Of a DNA stretch of 64,000 nt, positions 50,146-60,084 are shown piece after piece. A program made the position numbers and the translations under genes. The DNA lies in assembly GCF_021726475.1 (NCBI RefSeq), contig NZ_JAKJRU010000001.1, positions 62,001 through 126,000 on the forward strand. Direction: 5' to 3'. Each line of letters begins with the position of its first letter. The first letter of the stretch is position 1. The DNA comes from Pseudomonas oligotrophica (GTDB lineage Bacteria; Pseudomonadota; Gammaproteobacteria; Pseudomonadales; Pseudomonadaceae). The notes below the pieces were generated by a model. It worked only from the letters and a program-made list of their open reading frames with translations. It did no database searches and was not told the origin of the DNA.

Positions 50146-51246
50146 TCAACGCCAGTTGTAGAGTTCCTTCTCGGAGATCTCGTGCATCGGCTCCACCTGC
50201 GCCTGGAAGGCCTTCATCGAGGCCCAGATGCGTCCGTTGAGCTCGCTCTGCGCAGCCAGCTCGCCGAGCACCTGCTCGGACTCGGCCTGCATCGCGGCGA
50301 GCACTTCGTCGGGGAAGCGCTTGAGCTCGACGCCCTGCTGCTTGAGCTGGTCGAGCGCCAGCGCGTTGTTGTAGACGTAGTCGTCGATCATGTCGCGGCT
50401 GGCGGCGCGGGTGGCCTCGGTGAGAATCGCCTGCAGGTCGGCCGGCAGGCTGTCGAAGGCCTTCTGGTTGACCAGCAGCTCGAGCACCGCCTGCGGCTCC
50501 TGCCAGCCCGGGTAGTAATAGTACTTGGCGGCCTTGTGCAGGCCGAAGGCCAGGTCGTTGTACGGGCTGACCCAGTCGCTGGCGTCGATGGCGCCGGTCT
50601 GCAGTGCGGTGAATACCTCGCCGCCAGGCAGGTTGACGGTGGTTGCGCCGAGACGGTTGAGCACCTCGCCACCGAGGCCCGGCATGCGGATCTTCAGCCC
50701 CTTGAGGTCGCCCAGGCCGTTGATCTCCTTGTTGTACCAGCCGCCCATCTGCATGCCGGTGTTGCCCACCACCATGGGCTTCACGCCGAAGGGCGCGTAG
50801 GCCTCGTCCCAGAATTTCTGGCCGTCGCCCTTGCTCAGCCAGGCGTTCATCTCGTTGGTCGACAGGCCGAACGGCACCGAAGTGAAGAACTGCGCGGTGG
50901 GCACCTTGCCCTTCCAGTAGTAGGCGGCGCCGTGGCCGAGTTCGGCGGTGCCGCGCGAGACGGCGTCGAACACTTCCAGCGCCGGGACCAGCTCGCCGGC
51001 GGCATAGACCTTGATGGTCATGCGCCCGCCGCTCATGGTATTGACCCGCTCGGCCAGGCGCTCGGCCGCGGTGCCCAGGCCCGGATAGTTCTTCGGCCAG
51101 GCGGTGACCATCTTCCAGCTGTAGCTCTTGGCCGGTTCGCTGGCGGCCTGACCGGCGGTTTCGGCTTTTTTGTCCTCGTTGCAGCCGGCAAGGCCGAGGG
51201 TGACGAGCAAGGCAGCGGCAGCACCGAACAGATGGCGGCGTTTCAT
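50146..51246 (-). CDS. Orphan TRAP transporter substrate-binding lipoprotein
   Basis: A 366-residue DctP-family binding protein. The signal has a lipobox LAGC (Cys about 22), so it is membrane-anchored, unlike most TRAP binding proteins. YSWKMVTAWPKNYPGLGTAAERL and the binding motif IRMPGLGGEVLNRLGA (with the ligand Arg) place it near the alpha-keto acid/TakP-YiaO group. No dctQ or dctM partner adjoins it, so the permease is elsewhere or shared. ATG 51246 follows AAGGAAACC. It is 58 bp downstream of uvrD on the same strand. Confidence 0.87.
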   Translation of the reverse strand: MKRRHLFGAAAALLVTLGLAGCNEDKKAETAGQAASEPAKSYSWKMVTAWPKNYPGLGTAAERLAERVNTMSGGRMTIKVYAAGELVPALEVFDAVSRGTAELGHGAAYYWKGKVPTAQFFTSVPFGLSTNEMNAWLSKGDGQKFWDEAYAPFGVKPMVVGNTGMQMGGWYNKEINGLGDLKGLKIRMPGLGGEVLNRLGATTVNLPGGEVFTALQTGAIDASDWVSPYNDLAFGLHKAAKYYYYPGWQEPQAVLELLVNQKAFDSLPADLQAILTEATRAASRDMIDDYVYNNALALDQLKQQGVELKRFPDEVLAAMQAESEQVLGELAAQSELNGRIWASMKAFQAQVEPMHEISEKELYNWR

Positions 51247-51304
51247 GGGTCGGTTTCCTTGGTGACTTTCTTGTTGGTATGAGGCCTTGACGTTAGCGTC
51301 AACC

Positions 51305-53494
51305 TCAGAGCGCTTCAAGCTTGGCGTAGCTCAGCATCAGCCACTTGCTGCCCTCGCTCTCGAAGTTCACCTGCACCCGTGCCTGGGCACCGGAACCTTC
51401 GAAGTTGAGGATGGTGCCTTCGCCGAACAGTGCATGGCGCACGCGCTGGCCGAGGGCGAAAGGCGTTTCCGGCACGCCGGCGCCGGCAAACAGCGAGGTG
51501 CCGCTCATGCTGCGTCCGGAGAAGGAACGGCTGACGGTGTTGCTCAACCGCACTTCCTGGATCAGCCCCGGCGGGATCTCGCGGACGAAGCGCGAGACCT
51601 TGTTGTAGGTCTCGCTGCCATGCAGGCGGCGCGTCTCGGCGTAGGTGATCACCAGCTGCTGCATGGCGCGGGTGATGCCGACATAGGCCAGGCGGCGTTC
51701 CTCTTCCAGGCGGCCGGATTCCTCCAGGCTCATCTTGTGCGGGAACAGCCCCTCCTCCATGCCGACCAGGAACACCAGCGGGAACTCCAGGCCCTTGGCG
51801 CTGTGCAGCGTCATCAGCTGCACGCTGTCCTCGTGCTCGCCGGCCTGCTGCTCGCCGGCCTCCAGCGAGGCGTGGTCGAGGAAGGCAGCCAGCGGCGACT
51901 GCACGCTGTCGTCCTCCTCGTTGTAGCTGTCGAAGGCGCGCGCCGCGGAGACCAGTTCCTCGAGGTTCTCCACCCGCGCCTGGGCCTTGTCGCCCTTCTC
52001 CTCGCGGTGGTAGGCGAGCAGCCCGGAGTCCTCGATGACCCGTTGGGCCATGCTGTGCAGCGGCAGCTTCTCGACCTTCAGCGCCAGGCTGTCGACCAGC
52101 TCGACGAAGGCGTTCAGCGCGCTGGCGGCGCGCCCGGAAACCGCCTTGGTGCCGACCGCCTGGTGCAGCGCAGCCCACATCGACAGGCCCTGCTCGCGCG
52201 CCAGCTGACGCAGGCATTCGACGGTCTTCTCGCCGATGCCGCGCGCCGGCAGGTTGATCACCCGCTCCAGCGCCGCGTCGTTGTCCCGGGTCTGGATCAA
52301 GCGCAGGTAGGCCATGGCGTTCTTGATCTCGGCGCGCTCGAAGAAGCGCTGGCCGCCGTAGATACGGTACGGCACCTTTTCCCGGAGCAGGGCTTCCTCG
52401 AGCACCCGCGACTGCGCGTTGGAGCGGTAGAGGATGGCGATCTCGCTGCGGCTCATGCCGTCGCGGATGGCCTTCTCGATGTTCTCCACCACGTAGCGCG
52501 CTTCGTCGTGCTCGTTGAAGGCGGCGTACAGGCTGATCGGCTCGCCCTCGCAACCGGAGGTCCACAGCTCCTTGCCCATGCGCCCCTGGTTGTTGGCGAT
52601 CAGCGCGTTGGCCGCCTTGAGGATGCAAGCGGTGGAGCGGTAGTTCTGCTCCAGGCGGATGATCTCGGCGTCCTGGAAGTCGTCGCCGAACTGCTGCAGG
52701 TTCTCGATCCGCGCACCGCGCCAGCCGTAGATCGACTGGTCGTCGTCGCCGACCACCATCAGGCTCTCGCCGCCCTTGGCCAGCAGGCGCAGCCAGGCGT
52801 ACTGCACGGCGTTGGTGTCCTGGAACTCGTCGACGAGGATATGGCGGAAGCGCCGCTGGTAGTGCTCGAGCAGGCCGGGATGGTCGCGCCACAGGTCCAG
52901 CGCGCGCAGCAAGAGCTCGGAGAAGTCGATCACCCCGGCACGGGCGCAGGCCTCTTCGTAGGCTTCGTAGATCTTCAGCTGGGTGGCGAGGAACAGGTCG
53001 CCACCGGCCTGGATGTTCTGCGGGCGCAGGCCCTCGTCCTTCTGCGCGTTGATCCACCACTGCGCCTGGCGCGCCGGCCAGCGCTGCTCGTCGAGACCCA
53101 GTTCGCGGATCACCCGCTTGACCAGGCGTTGCTGGTCGTCGGAGTCGAGGATCTGGAAGTTCTGCGCCAGCTTGGCTTCCTGCCAGTGCGCACGCAGCAG
53201 GCGGTGGGCCAGGCCGTGGAAGGTGCCGACCCACATGCCCTGCGGGTTGACGTGCAGCAGCTGCTCGATGCGCTGGCGCATCTCGGCGGCGGCCTTGTTG
53301 GTGAAGGTCACCGCCAGGATCGAGTACAGCGAGGCGCGCTCGACCTGGTTCAGCCAGGCGATGCGGTGCACCAGTACGCGGGTCTTGCCCGAGCCGGCGC
53401 CGGCGAGGACCAGTTGACGGCCCAGCGGCGCGGCCACGGCCTGGCGCTGGGCATCGTTGAGGGAGTTGAGCAGGTGGGAGATATCGTCGTGCAT
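51305..53494 (-). CDS. uvrD: DNA helicase II UvrD
   Basis: A 729-residue SF1A 3'-5' helicase for nucleotide excision and mismatch repair. Walker A AGAGSGKT at 31-38, motif Ia (ILAVTFTNKAAAEMRQR), motif II VDEFQDTN, motif III VGDDDQSIYGWRGA, motif V TLHSAKGLEFP and motif VI YVGITRAMQ. The C-terminal Tudor-like region (ALGQRVRHALFGEGTIL) distinguishes UvrD from Rep. Start ATG 53494 gives MHDDISHLLNSLNDAQRQAV. Divergent from the GGDEF/EAL gene over 191 bp. Confidence 0.96.
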   Translation of the reverse strand: MHDDISHLLNSLNDAQRQAVAAPLGRQLVLAGAGSGKTRVLVHRIAWLNQVERASLYSILAVTFTNKAAAEMRQRIEQLLHVNPQGMWVGTFHGLAHRLLRAHWQEAKLAQNFQILDSDDQQRLVKRVIRELGLDEQRWPARQAQWWINAQKDEGLRPQNIQAGGDLFLATQLKIYEAYEEACARAGVIDFSELLLRALDLWRDHPGLLEHYQRRFRHILVDEFQDTNAVQYAWLRLLAKGGESLMVVGDDDQSIYGWRGARIENLQQFGDDFQDAEIIRLEQNYRSTACILKAANALIANNQGRMGKELWTSGCEGEPISLYAAFNEHDEARYVVENIEKAIRDGMSRSEIAILYRSNAQSRVLEEALLREKVPYRIYGGQRFFERAEIKNAMAYLRLIQTRDNDAALERVINLPARGIGEKTVECLRQLAREQGLSMWAALHQAVGTKAVSGRAASALNAFVELVDSLALKVEKLPLHSMAQRVIEDSGLLAYHREEKGDKAQARVENLEELVSAARAFDSYNEEDDSVQSPLAAFLDHASLEAGEQQAGEHEDSVQLMTLHSAKGLEFPLVFLVGMEEGLFPHKMSLEESGRLEEERRLAYVGITRAMQQLVITYAETRRLHGSETYNKVSRFVREIPPGLIQEVRLSNTVSRSFSGRSMSGTSLFAGAGVPETPFALGQRVRHALFGEGTILNFEGSGAQARVQVNFESEGSKWLMLSYAKLEAL

Positions 53495-53685
53495 CGCGGC
53501 ATTCTATTGGAAATGCCTGCGCCGCGCTCGCCTGGCCGGCGCTCCGTCGCCGCGACCGTTGGTCGGTCTGGCTGCAGTGTCACCCCGCCGCGGCCGACCA
53601 ATAGACCATGACGACAAGATGTCAACATGCCATTATCGGACCCATTGCTCATCCCGCTTCGGACTGCAGTACAAGAAGAACAACG

Positions 53686-56532
53686 ATGACCGATTCCGCA
53701 CGAGCCGCCTGCGAGACCGCCCCCTTGCACCTGCGCCCGGACCGCCCGCAGGCGTTGCCGGGCAACCCCCAGACCGAACGCACGCGCCTGCTCTACCGCG
53801 GCTCGCGCATTCCCAACCTGCTGCTGCTGGCCACCAGCCTGGCCTGCGTCGCCCTGCTCTGGACGCAGGCCGATGGCACGCGCCTGCTGACCTGGGCAGC
53901 CTGCATGGCGGCGCTCGCCCTGCTCGGCCTGCAGCAGTCGGTCGCCTTCGAGCGGGCCGGCGCCGAACGCCAGCGCGAGCGCGCCTGGCACCTGCGCTTC
54001 CTTGCCGGCAGCGCGGTCTCGGCGCTGGGCCTGGCCTACGCCATCGTCGCCCTGGTGCCGGCCGACGCCTTCCTGCAGCAGGCCACGCTGTACGGCCTGA
54101 TCGGCTCGGTGGTGCTGTACAGCAGCGTCGCCTACGGGGTCAGCCTGCCGGCGTTCCTCAGCTTCGCCGTGCCCTGCCTGCTGCCGTCCGGGCTGGTGCT
54201 GCTGGCCGGCGACACGCCGCAGCAGCGTGGCTGGGGCGTGCTGGCGATGATCGTGCTGGCGACCCTCAGCCTGACCGCCTGGCAGATCAGCCGGTTGATC
54301 GGCAAGGGCCTGCAGCAGCGCCAGCACAAGCTCGCACTGATCGAGCGCCTGGGCAGCGCCGCCCAGCGCGCCGAGCAGCTCAACGCCGAGCTGGCGCGCG
54401 AGGTCGAGCAGCGCCGCAACGCCGAGCGCCAGCTGCGCCAGGCCTACGACGACCTCGAGCAGCGCGTCGAGGCACGTACCCGCGAGCTGGCCCGGGTCGC
54501 CGACGAGCTGCGCCAGAGCGAGGCGCGCCTGAACCTGGCGCTGGAGGCCAGCGAGCTCGGCCTGTGGGACTGGGACCTGGAACAGGGCCAGGTGCTGCAT
54601 TCGCGCCTGGAGGTACGCTTCGGCCGCACCGACAACCGCGACGAGCCGCTGCCCGACGTGCACCCCGACGACCTGCCGCAGGTCCGCGCCACGCTGGTGG
54701 CGCACCTCAAGGGCGAGACTGAGCAGTACGTGGTCGATTACCGCGCGATCACCCACGACGGCCAGTGCCTGTGGATCGAGGACCGCGGCCGGGTCATCCA
54801 GCGCGGCGACAACGGCCGCGCCCTGCGCATGATCGGCACCCGCCGCGACATCAGCATCCTGCGCCGGCAGGCCGAGCAGCAGCGGCTGGCGGCGACGGTG
54901 TTCGACTCGGCGGCCGAGGGCGTGGTGGTCATGGACCCGGGCTATCGCATCCTCACCGTCAACGACGCCTGCTGCGAACTGTCCGGCTTTACCCGCGACG
55001 AGCTGCTCGGGCGCAGCGTCGCCCTGCTCGCCAGCTCGGTGGAGTCGCAACGCCAGTACAGCCTGATGCGCGAAGCCCTCGAGCGCGACGGCCACTGGCA
55101 GGGCGAGCTGACCGAGGCGCGCAAGAACGGCGAGACCTACCCGCTGTGGGTCCAGCTGCGCCGGGTAAACGGCGCCGGCGGCGAGGCCAGCCACGTGGTC
55201 GGTTTCCTCTCCGACCTGACCGTGCGCCGCCAGGCCGAGGAGCGCCTGCGCTACCTGACGCTCTACGACGACCTCACCGGCCTGGCCAACCGCCGCCTGC
55301 TCAAGGAACGGCTGCACGAGGCCTGCCAGCGCGCGCGCCAGACCGGCCGCCACCTGGCGGTGCTGTTCATCGACCTGGACCGCTTCAACATCCTCAACGA
55401 CAGCCTTGGCCACGAGGCCGCCGACGCCCTGCTGCGCGAGATGTCGCGGCGCCTGGCGGCGAACTTCTCCAACGCCGACACCATCGCCCGGCTGTCCGGC
55501 GACGAGTTCGTCGTGCTGATCGAGAACTACGGCAGCCTGGCCAGCCTGGCGCACCTGGGCAGCCGCCTGCTGGCACGCATCCGCAAGCCGACCCAGCTCG
55601 GCGGGCAGGAGCTGGTGGTCAGCGCCTCGGTGGGCATCAGCCTGCTGCCGGAGAACGCCCGCGAGCCGGCCAGCCTGCTGCGCCAGGCGAACCTGGCGAT
55701 GCAACAGGCCAAGCACCTGGGTGGCAACACCCTGCAGTTCTTCACCGAGCGCCAGCCGGACAGCAGCCTGGACCAGCTGCGCCTGGAGAACCAGCTGCGC
55801 AAGGCGCTGGTCGACGAGCAGCTGGAAGTCTTCTACCAGCCGCGGCTGAACCTGGGCAGCGACCGCATCGAGGCCGCCGAGGCCCTGGTGCGCTGGCGCC
55901 ACCCCGAGCAGGGCCTGGTGCCGCCCGGGCAGTTCATCGCCCTGGCCGAGGAAACCGGGCTGATCATTCCGCTCGGCGAGTTCGTCCTGCGCGAGGCCTG
56001 CCGCCAGGCCAGCCGCTGGCGCCAGGACGGCGTGGCGGACATCCGCGTGTCGGTGAACCTGTCGGGCAAGCAGCTGCGCCAGGGCAACTTCATCAGCCTG
56101 GTACGCCAGGTGCTGGAGGAGACCGGCCTGCCGGCCGAGCGGCTGGAGCTGGAGCTGACCGAGAGCCAGCTGCTCGACGACGTCGACGGCACCATCGGCA
56201 TCTGCCGCCAGCTGCGCGCGCTCGGCGTGAAGATGGCCATCGACGACTTCGGCACCGGCTATTCGTCGCTGAGCTACCTCAAGCGCTTCCCGGTGGACTA
56301 CGTGAAGATCGACCGCTCGTTCGTCTCCGAGCTGGAGCACTCGGCCGAGGACGCGGCGATCGTCCGCGCGATCATCGCCATGGTCCACAGCCTGGAGCTC
56401 AAGGTGGTCGCCGAGGGCGTCGAGACCGCGGCGCAGCTGGCCTTCATCCGCGCCCAGCGCTGCGACGAACTGCAGGGCTACCTGCTCAGCCGGCCGCTGC
56501 CGGCAGCCGCGTTCGTCGACCTGCTCGACTAG
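53686..56532 (+). CDS. Membrane PAS-GGDEF-EAL cyclic-di-GMP protein
   Basis: A 948-residue inner-membrane signalling protein. Residues about 35-210 contain several helices (MASE-like), then a coiled coil, two PAS domains (about 280-400 and 400-520), GGDEF (about 520-685) and EAL (about 700-948). The diguanylate cyclase motif is SGDEF at 604-608 instead of GGDEF, which is often still active. The phosphodiesterase part starts with EALVRW (Glu732) and keeps DDFGTGYSSL, NLSGKQLRQ and ELTES, so c-di-GMP hydrolysis is likely. I chose ATG 53686 after AAGAAGAACAACG; 53608 is possible. It meets the HDOD gene with 1 bp between stops. Confidence 0.92.
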   Translation: MTDSARAACETAPLHLRPDRPQALPGNPQTERTRLLYRGSRIPNLLLLATSLACVALLWTQADGTRLLTWAACMAALALLGLQQSVAFERAGAERQRERAWHLRFLAGSAVSALGLAYAIVALVPADAFLQQATLYGLIGSVVLYSSVAYGVSLPAFLSFAVPCLLPSGLVLLAGDTPQQRGWGVLAMIVLATLSLTAWQISRLIGKGLQQRQHKLALIERLGSAAQRAEQLNAELAREVEQRRNAERQLRQAYDDLEQRVEARTRELARVADELRQSEARLNLALEASELGLWDWDLEQGQVLHSRLEVRFGRTDNRDEPLPDVHPDDLPQVRATLVAHLKGETEQYVVDYRAITHDGQCLWIEDRGRVIQRGDNGRALRMIGTRRDISILRRQAEQQRLAATVFDSAAEGVVVMDPGYRILTVNDACCELSGFTRDELLGRSVALLASSVESQRQYSLMREALERDGHWQGELTEARKNGETYPLWVQLRRVNGAGGEASHVVGFLSDLTVRRQAEERLRYLTLYDDLTGLANRRLLKERLHEACQRARQTGRHLAVLFIDLDRFNILNDSLGHEAADALLREMSRRLAANFSNADTIARLSGDEFVVLIENYGSLASLAHLGSRLLARIRKPTQLGGQELVVSASVGISLLPENAREPASLLRQANLAMQQAKHLGGNTLQFFTERQPDSSLDQLRLENQLRKALVDEQLEVFYQPRLNLGSDRIEAAEALVRWRHPEQGLVPPGQFIALAEETGLIIPLGEFVLREACRQASRWRQDGVADIRVSVNLSGKQLRQGNFISLVRQVLEETGLPAERLELELTESQLLDDVDGTIGICRQLRALGVKMAIDDFGTGYSSLSYLKRFPVDYVKIDRSFVSELEHSAEDAAIVRAIIAMVHSLELKVVAEGVETAAQLAFIRAQRCDELQGYLLSRPLPAAAFVDLLD

Positions 56533-56533
56533 C

Positions 56534-57931
56534 TCAGTGCGGGAACTGCTGCGCCAGCGCGCGCAGCGCGGCCTCGGCATTGAGCACTCGGGTCACCGCT
56601 TCCTCGGCCTTGTCGCGGTTCAGCTCCAGGCGATCGAACAGCCCCTGGGGGATCGCCTCCTGCGGGCCTTCGCCGATGCCGCGGTTGCGCAACAGCCGCA
56701 CGGCCAGGCAGACCAGGTTGGCGTAGGCGTGGTCCTTGCCCTGGTAGTCCGCGTCGGCCTGGAAGCGCAGGCCGTTGGCCAACTCCACCGGCATGCCCCA
56801 GTGGCGCATCAGCCAGGCGCCGATCTGCTCGCGGGTGATGCCCAGCAGGTGGTGCTCGACCAGCGAGTGGTGCAGGTGCGGATTGACCTCCAGGTGCCGG
56901 CAGATCAGCGAGAAGTGCGGCGGGAAGACGTGCGCCAGCACCAGGTAGCCGAAGTTGTGCAGCAGCCCGGACAGGTAGCTCAAACCGGGCTCGGGGCGCC
57001 GCTCGCGGGGGATCAGCCGGGTCAGGCCCTCGATCACCGCGGCGGTGTAGATCGCCTGGTGCCAGTAGGGCGTGGCCTGCTGCGGCTGGTCCTTGGGCAG
57101 GCTCAGGGTCTTGCCCAGGGCCAGGCCGAGCGCCAGGTTGATCACCAGGTCGAAGCCGAGCACGCGGACGATGGCATCCTCCACCGAGCGGATCTTGCCG
57201 GGCGCCGCGTAGTAGGGCGACGCCGCCCAGCTGATCACCTGCGCCGCCAGCGCCGGGTCGGTCTCCACCACGCCGGTGATGTCGTCCACCGTGGCCTCGG
57301 GCATCACCCGCAGCTTGATGATCTTCTGCGCGGTGTGCGGCAGCGGCGGGATCTCGATGGTCTGCTCCAGGCGCTGCTGGATGCGCCGCGCGGTAAAGCT
57401 CTGCACCGCCTGGGTGATTTCGGCGCGGTCGTCGGCGGGACGGTCGAGGTTGGGGCGGATCTGCTGCAGCGCGATGCTGAAGCTGCCGGCGCTGCAACGC
57501 TCGGCCAGGCGCCTGAAGGCCTCGCCGTCGAGCTCCAGCCAGAGCCCCGGCTGGCCCGACTCGAGCAGCAGCCGCGGTTGCTCCAGCAGGCCGTGCTCGT
57601 ACAGGCAGGGCGCGCTGACCAGCGGCGGCAGGCCCGGCAAGGTGCCGGCGGTGAGCCGCGCGAGCAGCCGCTCCAGATGTTCCGGACGGACCGCCACCAG
57701 ATGCCGGCCGGTGAGTTCGGCCAGCCGCGCGAGGTCGAGCAGGTGGTCCTGGGGGAACAGCACCAGCATCAGGCCGACGGCGTCCTCCAGCAGCACCGTC
57801 TCGACCTGCTGCGCGGCCGGCACGCCGGCGCGCTCGGTACGCAGGCGGTAGGCCAGGCCCAGGTCATCGAGGAACTTGCGGATCGGCAGGGGGAGCTCGG
57901 CGGGGGACTCGTTGGAAACAGCGGTATTCAT
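56534..57931 (-). CDS. YbaK-like plus HDOD domain protein
   Basis: A 465-residue protein with two parts. Residues about 15-150 resemble the YbaK/ProX aminoacyl-tRNA deacylase fold (PIRKFLDDLGLAYRL, VLLEDAVGLMLVLFPQDHLL), and about 215-430 form an HDOD domain (IPPLPHTAQKIIKLRVMPEA, then the helical bundle with LLHNFGYLVLAHVFPPHF and EHHLLGITREQIGAWLM). HDOD proteins act in signalling through protein contacts and lack HD metal residues. ATG 57931 fits the YbaK start. Divergent or separate from recG by 76 bp with recG on the same strand upstream in transcription order. Confidence 0.84.
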   Translation of the reverse strand: MNTAVSNESPAELPLPIRKFLDDLGLAYRLRTERAGVPAAQQVETVLLEDAVGLMLVLFPQDHLLDLARLAELTGRHLVAVRPEHLERLLARLTAGTLPGLPPLVSAPCLYEHGLLEQPRLLLESGQPGLWLELDGEAFRRLAERCSAGSFSIALQQIRPNLDRPADDRAEITQAVQSFTARRIQQRLEQTIEIPPLPHTAQKIIKLRVMPEATVDDITGVVETDPALAAQVISWAASPYYAAPGKIRSVEDAIVRVLGFDLVINLALGLALGKTLSLPKDQPQQATPYWHQAIYTAAVIEGLTRLIPRERRPEPGLSYLSGLLHNFGYLVLAHVFPPHFSLICRHLEVNPHLHHSLVEHHLLGITREQIGAWLMRHWGMPVELANGLRFQADADYQGKDHAYANLVCLAVRLLRNRGIGEGPQEAIPQGLFDRLELNRDKAEEAVTRVLNAEAALRALAQQFPH

Positions 57932-58007
57932 AAGGGCTTCCGGCGCGAAGATGCTGCGAGTATAGCCAAGCAGCCCCCCTGGAACGGCATCCCGACGGGT
58001 GGTTTTG

Positions 58008-60080
58008 TCATACCTGGCCGTATTCCTGGCCATGCCGCAGCCAGCGCTCGAGCAGCGGGCTGACGTGCTGCGGCCAGCGTGCCAGCAGCGTCTGTGCGGC
58101 GTCGCGTACCGCCGGCAGGAGGTCGGCGTCGCGCATCAGGTCGGCGACCTTGAACTGCAGCAGGCCGGTCTGCCGCGTGCCGAGCATCTCGCCGGGGCCG
58201 CGCAGCTCCAGGTCCTTTTCGGCAATGATGAAGCCATCGGTGGTCTCGCGCATGATCGCCAGGCGCTCGCGGCCCATCTGCGACAGCGGAGCGTGGTAGA
58301 GCAGCACGCAGTGGCTCGCCGCGCTGCCACGCCCGACCCGTCCGCGCAGCTGGTGCAGCTGGGCCAGGCCGAGGCGCTCGGGATTCTCGATGATCATCAG
58401 GCTGGCGTTGGGCACGTCGACGCCGACCTCGATCACCGTGGTAGCGACCAGTAGCTGCAGTTCGCCGGCCTTGAACCGCTCCATCACCGCGGCCTTCTCG
58501 GCCGGCTTCATGCGGCCGTGGATCAAGCCGACGGCAAGCTCGCCGAGCGCGGCCGAGAGTTCCTCGAAGGTGGTTTGCGCGGCCTGGCAGGTGAGCTCCT
58601 CGGACTCCTCGATCAACGTGCAGACCCAGTAGGCCTGACGGCCCTCGCGGCAGGCGGCGCGCACCCGCTCGATGACTTCCAGCCGGCGGCTGTCGGCGAT
58701 CACCAGGGTATTGACCGGGGTCCGCCCGGGCGGCAGCTCGTCGAGGATCGAGGTGTCCAGATCGGCATAGGCGCTCATCGCCAGGGTGCGCGGAATAGGC
58801 GTGGCGGTCATGATCAGCTGATGCGGGCAGAGCCGGCCGTCGATGCCCTTCTGGCGCAGGGCCAGGCGCTGCTGCACGCCGAAGCGGTGCTGCTCGTCGA
58901 TGATCACCAGGGCCAGGCGCTTGAACACCACCTCGTCCTGGAATAGCGCATGGGTGCCGACCACCATTGGGCAGCCGCCGGCGATCTGCTCGAGCGCCGT
59001 GGCGCGGGCCTTGCCCTTGAGCTTGCCGGCCAGCCAGGCGACCTCGATGCCGAGCGGTTCGAGCCAGCGGCTGAAGTTGAGAAAGTGCTGCTCGGCGAGG
59101 ATTTCGGTCGGCGCCATCAACGCCACCTGATAGCCGGCTTCCAGCGCCTGCAATGCAGCCAGCGCGGCGACCACCGTCTTGCCCGCGCCGACGTCGCCCT
59201 GCACCAGGCGCAGCATCGGTTCGTGCTGGGCCAGGTCATAGGCGATCTCGGCGCCGACGCGCTGCTGCGCGCCGGTGGGGGCGAAACCAAGGTTGGCGAG
59301 AAAGCGCTGCGGCAAGGCTTTCGCCGGTGGCAGCGCCGGTGCCTGCTGGGCACGCACCCGTTCGCGCAGGCGTTGCAGCGACAGCTGGTGGGTCAGCAGT
59401 TCCTCGAAGGCCAGGCGGTGCTGCGCCCAGTGACGGCCCTCGGCGAGTTCCTCGAGGTCGGCATCCGGCGGCGGCCGGTGCAGGTAGCGAATCGCCTCGT
59501 CGAGCGCGCCGAGGCGGTATTCATGCGCCAGCTCGGCCGGCAGCCAGTCCGGCAGGCTGTGCGGGCCGAGGCGCGCCAGCGCCTGCCCGGTGAGCTGGCG
59601 CAGGCGCTGCTGGGTCAGGCCTTCGGTGGTCGGGTAGATCGGCGTCAGGGTCTGCTCGACCGGCGCCGGATCGCTCGTCAGCGCGCGGTACTCGGGGTGG
59701 TAGATCTCCAGCCCCGAGGCGCCGGGACGCGCCTCGCCGTAGCAGCGCAGCGGGGTGCCGCGCTTCATGGCGTCCTTCTGCGCGTTGCTGAAGTGATAGA
59801 AGCGCAGGCTCAGCGTGCCGCTGCCATCCTGCAGGCGCACCAGCAGGCTGCGCCGGCGGCCCATGACGATATCGGCGCCGGACACCACGCCTTCGATCAC
59901 CGCGTCCTGCCCCGGGCGCAGCGCGCCGATCGGCACCACGCGGGTGCGGTCCTGGTAGCGCAGCGGCAGGTGGAACAGCAGGTCCTGCAGGGTTTCCAGG
60001 CCGACCCGCGCGAGTTTCTCGGCCAGCGCCGCGCCGACGCCCTTGAGCGCGGTGACCGGCACCGCTGCCAGTTCGCTCAT
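58008..60080 (-). CDS. recG: ATP-dependent DNA helicase RecG
   Basis: A 690-residue SF2 helicase that remodels stalled forks and Holliday junctions. N-terminal wedge OB domain (VVPIGALRPGQDAVIEGVV), Walker A GDVGAGKT at 295-302, motif II DEQH (VIIDEQHRFGV), motif III TATPIPRT and motif VI QLRGRVGRG. The C-terminus ends GQEYGQV. Start ATG 60080 gives MSELAAVPVTALKGVGAAL. It follows oxyR by 4 bp on the minus strand, so the two are probably cotranscribed, as in other Pseudomonas. Confidence 0.97.
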   Translation of the reverse strand: MSELAAVPVTALKGVGAALAEKLARVGLETLQDLLFHLPLRYQDRTRVVPIGALRPGQDAVIEGVVSGADIVMGRRRSLLVRLQDGSGTLSLRFYHFSNAQKDAMKRGTPLRCYGEARPGASGLEIYHPEYRALTSDPAPVEQTLTPIYPTTEGLTQQRLRQLTGQALARLGPHSLPDWLPAELAHEYRLGALDEAIRYLHRPPPDADLEELAEGRHWAQHRLAFEELLTHQLSLQRLRERVRAQQAPALPPAKALPQRFLANLGFAPTGAQQRVGAEIAYDLAQHEPMLRLVQGDVGAGKTVVAALAALQALEAGYQVALMAPTEILAEQHFLNFSRWLEPLGIEVAWLAGKLKGKARATALEQIAGGCPMVVGTHALFQDEVVFKRLALVIIDEQHRFGVQQRLALRQKGIDGRLCPHQLIMTATPIPRTLAMSAYADLDTSILDELPPGRTPVNTLVIADSRRLEVIERVRAACREGRQAYWVCTLIEESEELTCQAAQTTFEELSAALGELAVGLIHGRMKPAEKAAVMERFKAGELQLLVATTVIEVGVDVPNASLMIIENPERLGLAQLHQLRGRVGRGSAASHCVLLYHAPLSQMGRERLAIMRETTDGFIIAEKDLELRGPGEMLGTRQTGLLQFKVADLMRDADLLPAVRDAAQTLLARWPQHVSPLLERWLRHGQEYGQV

Positions 60081-60084
60081 CGGC

